Shown: piece after piece, positions 6,401 to 6,434 of the stretch
Numbering within the stretch: the first letter of the stretch is position 1
How the letters are laid out: the number at the start of each line of letters is the position of its first letter
DNA from: Candidatus Aenigmatarchaeota archaeon
GTDB lineage: Archaea; Aenigmatarchaeota; Aenigmatarchaeia; JACPZZ01
Assembly (NCBI GenBank): GCA_016202795.1
Contig: JACQNY010000056.1
Coordinates: forward strand, 1-6,434
Direction: 5' to 3'
DNA length: 6,434 bases
The notes under the pieces: model-generated
Told to the model about the DNA's origin: nothing
Seen by the model: only the letters and a program-made list of their open reading frames with translations
Database searches by the model: none
Program-made: the position numbers and the translations under genes

Positions 6401-6434
6401 GAACCTTGTTCCTGAAGGCTGTCCAAAGCCCATA
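3425..6434 (-). CDS. Large secreted, sequon-rich surface protein (5' end outside window)
   Basis: At least 1002 residues are visible. The first Met in the window (6431-6433) is followed by a Gly/Ser-rich linker (residues 2-31: GFGQPSG, GEGGGSSKGGMGGGM) and not by a signal peptide. The protein is evidently exported, so the true start lies beyond the window edge. From residue 32 on it is a succession of beta-rich segments, the first (32-125, four Cys) resembling a carboxypeptidase-regulatory-like or Ig-like fold. I count about 40 Asn-X-Ser/Thr sequons and 12 cysteines, some closely spaced (240/254, 792/813), plausible disulphides outside the cell. An acidic DDDD run at 781-784 could bind calcium. 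The C-terminus (GGSKNFGFGQ) has no transmembrane helix or obvious sorting signal, so retention probably depends on a partner such as the next gene's product. An S-layer or adhesin-type envelope protein is the likely class; I recognise no specific family. Confidence 0.75.
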   Translation of the reverse strand, partial: MGFGQPSGTRFGSGEGGGSSKGGMGGGMSMDCSGTTEFNVMVFDAKTFMPASSVSFVSILSAKDELAGSDVTSCLTVTKGLTDSSGQAKINVTFSNACTYSGFHFMLFNVSFQDKTDQVPAGFSCESMSMTPSTYNSLDQQRFSFSPTSNITVIIQDPSYTANSSRVVVGGNMSVVALINMNPSTGATVLTAINPIIVNLTNSSGLAKGTLYLHPSYFSSAGKTLTKWPNGFFELRIKICDNASTATKGYSGGCGTSSNSGFKIAAFDMWTDWFMNPTNMMSTFQPGGWVNGTRLFADLPPNSVVNLSRIVIELIDFASGKKYNATNVVWNTSIAGAYNPLSNIENATFDFFIPSTLKSAQYGGIITATNGGISPAETSEDFIFLTVKGLTVGMAPIEQWSAPSGHCSPAFFYHQNWITGMHEQMGTTDGWSLNNWTFINSTYLSITTSQMGFSTLVCTGPTLDTKYSGGFASSTNYTTMNIMVVGNETHSLVFLGNRTLSATLNVTNITRILPTQKIDPRSGFKTYLWAVDGAPFVRFINVTTLSSTTVSSNFAFGGSHRIREQIWLPMVAFLGSDGQASTATRLPSRWFNITDVAEMNTEGFGIKSKLPVFPYDYNNTASNTQNSTGNWTDFEGNATNADGLVFIPLNVTKNGRFMAFWKVNSTPAEKSTFKNSINFNVRSFNAMGTFVQLVPNTSKRIILKANITTFNATVGDNMTSGFGFVPSPILFFNGSFTETASNQFVRDGVLSTFYFVVTNATTQDLTTPSYVRGNLTILYMDDDDVFSNSGQCAASTGARSQVTNELISPSVGCGAGSSGVAFNYPTMSVSSSDANKALSFGSFVTLGLTDWYINNTHAILNFYESSPSIPWATVASATQPHGIRLCASTFSNQAKNASFALKYNNWMQGKLSSSQTANITVYNLTHGDAIHLPNETSASIYDGCLLTEILPQSGSWSAGRSEVVGTSTELNTAGASTGVQEDMFAGPIEFLSGGSKNFGFGQ

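Noticed and set aside
6235..6426. 63-codon minus-strand frame overlapping the large gene
   Set aside because: It is an alternative frame of the Gly-rich coding region with no recognisable content.

Overview
The window looks archaeal. It holds an archaeal-type UMP kinase, a tRNA-Gln with no encoded CCA, AT-rich TATA-like boxes about 25 nt from predicted starts, and GTGAT-type Shine-Dalgarno sequences set 3 nt before ATG. It also carries large exported surface proteins full of N-glycosylation sequons. The overall flavour (short lysine-rich cysteine-tailed microprotein, divergent UMP kinase, Thr-rich linkers and a C-terminal membrane anchor) is compatible with a small-genome DPANN-type archaeon, but the lineage is an inference and not proven. 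Every gene that can be supported lies on the minus strand, so transcription runs from right to left.

Right half (1921-6434): a two-gene surface-protein operon. The upstream gene is a large, window-truncated, secreted, glycosylation-rich protein with no visible membrane anchor at its C-terminus. Four bases later begins a 499-residue protein with a signal peptide, Ig-like beta domains, a poly-Thr stalk, a helical segment and a C-terminal transmembrane anchor. The ribosome binding site of the second gene overlaps the stop codon of the first. The pair plausibly forms part of the cell envelope, with the smaller protein as membrane-bound partner.

Middle (about 980-1830): a small hairpin, a tRNA-Gln(CTG), an 82-bp inverted-repeat element that can fold as a three-way junction 8 nt past the tRNA 3' end, and then a toxin-antitoxin pair. 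The AbrB/MazE-like antitoxin overlaps the RelE/ParE-like toxin by 7 nt. Its promoter has a clear TATA box 25 nt from the ATG (probably a leaderless transcript) and a perfect 15-nt palindrome between box and ATG that is a good candidate for the autoregulatory operator.

Left end (1-930): archaeal UMP kinase (pyrH), followed after 45 nt by an unlisted 26-codon gene for a lysine-rich microprotein ending in a five-cysteine Gly/Cys tail. A perfect 11-bp stem hairpin follows 3 nt after its stop codon. That stem is related to the outer stem of the 82-bp element downstream of the tRNA (9 of 11 positions, with both differences compensated in the opposite arm), which suggests a small repeat family placed at gene 3' ends. 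No stretch longer than 300 bases lacks a gene. The intergenic parts (872-983, 1514-1720, 1794-1920) hold only the promoters, repeats, tRNA and hairpins listed.
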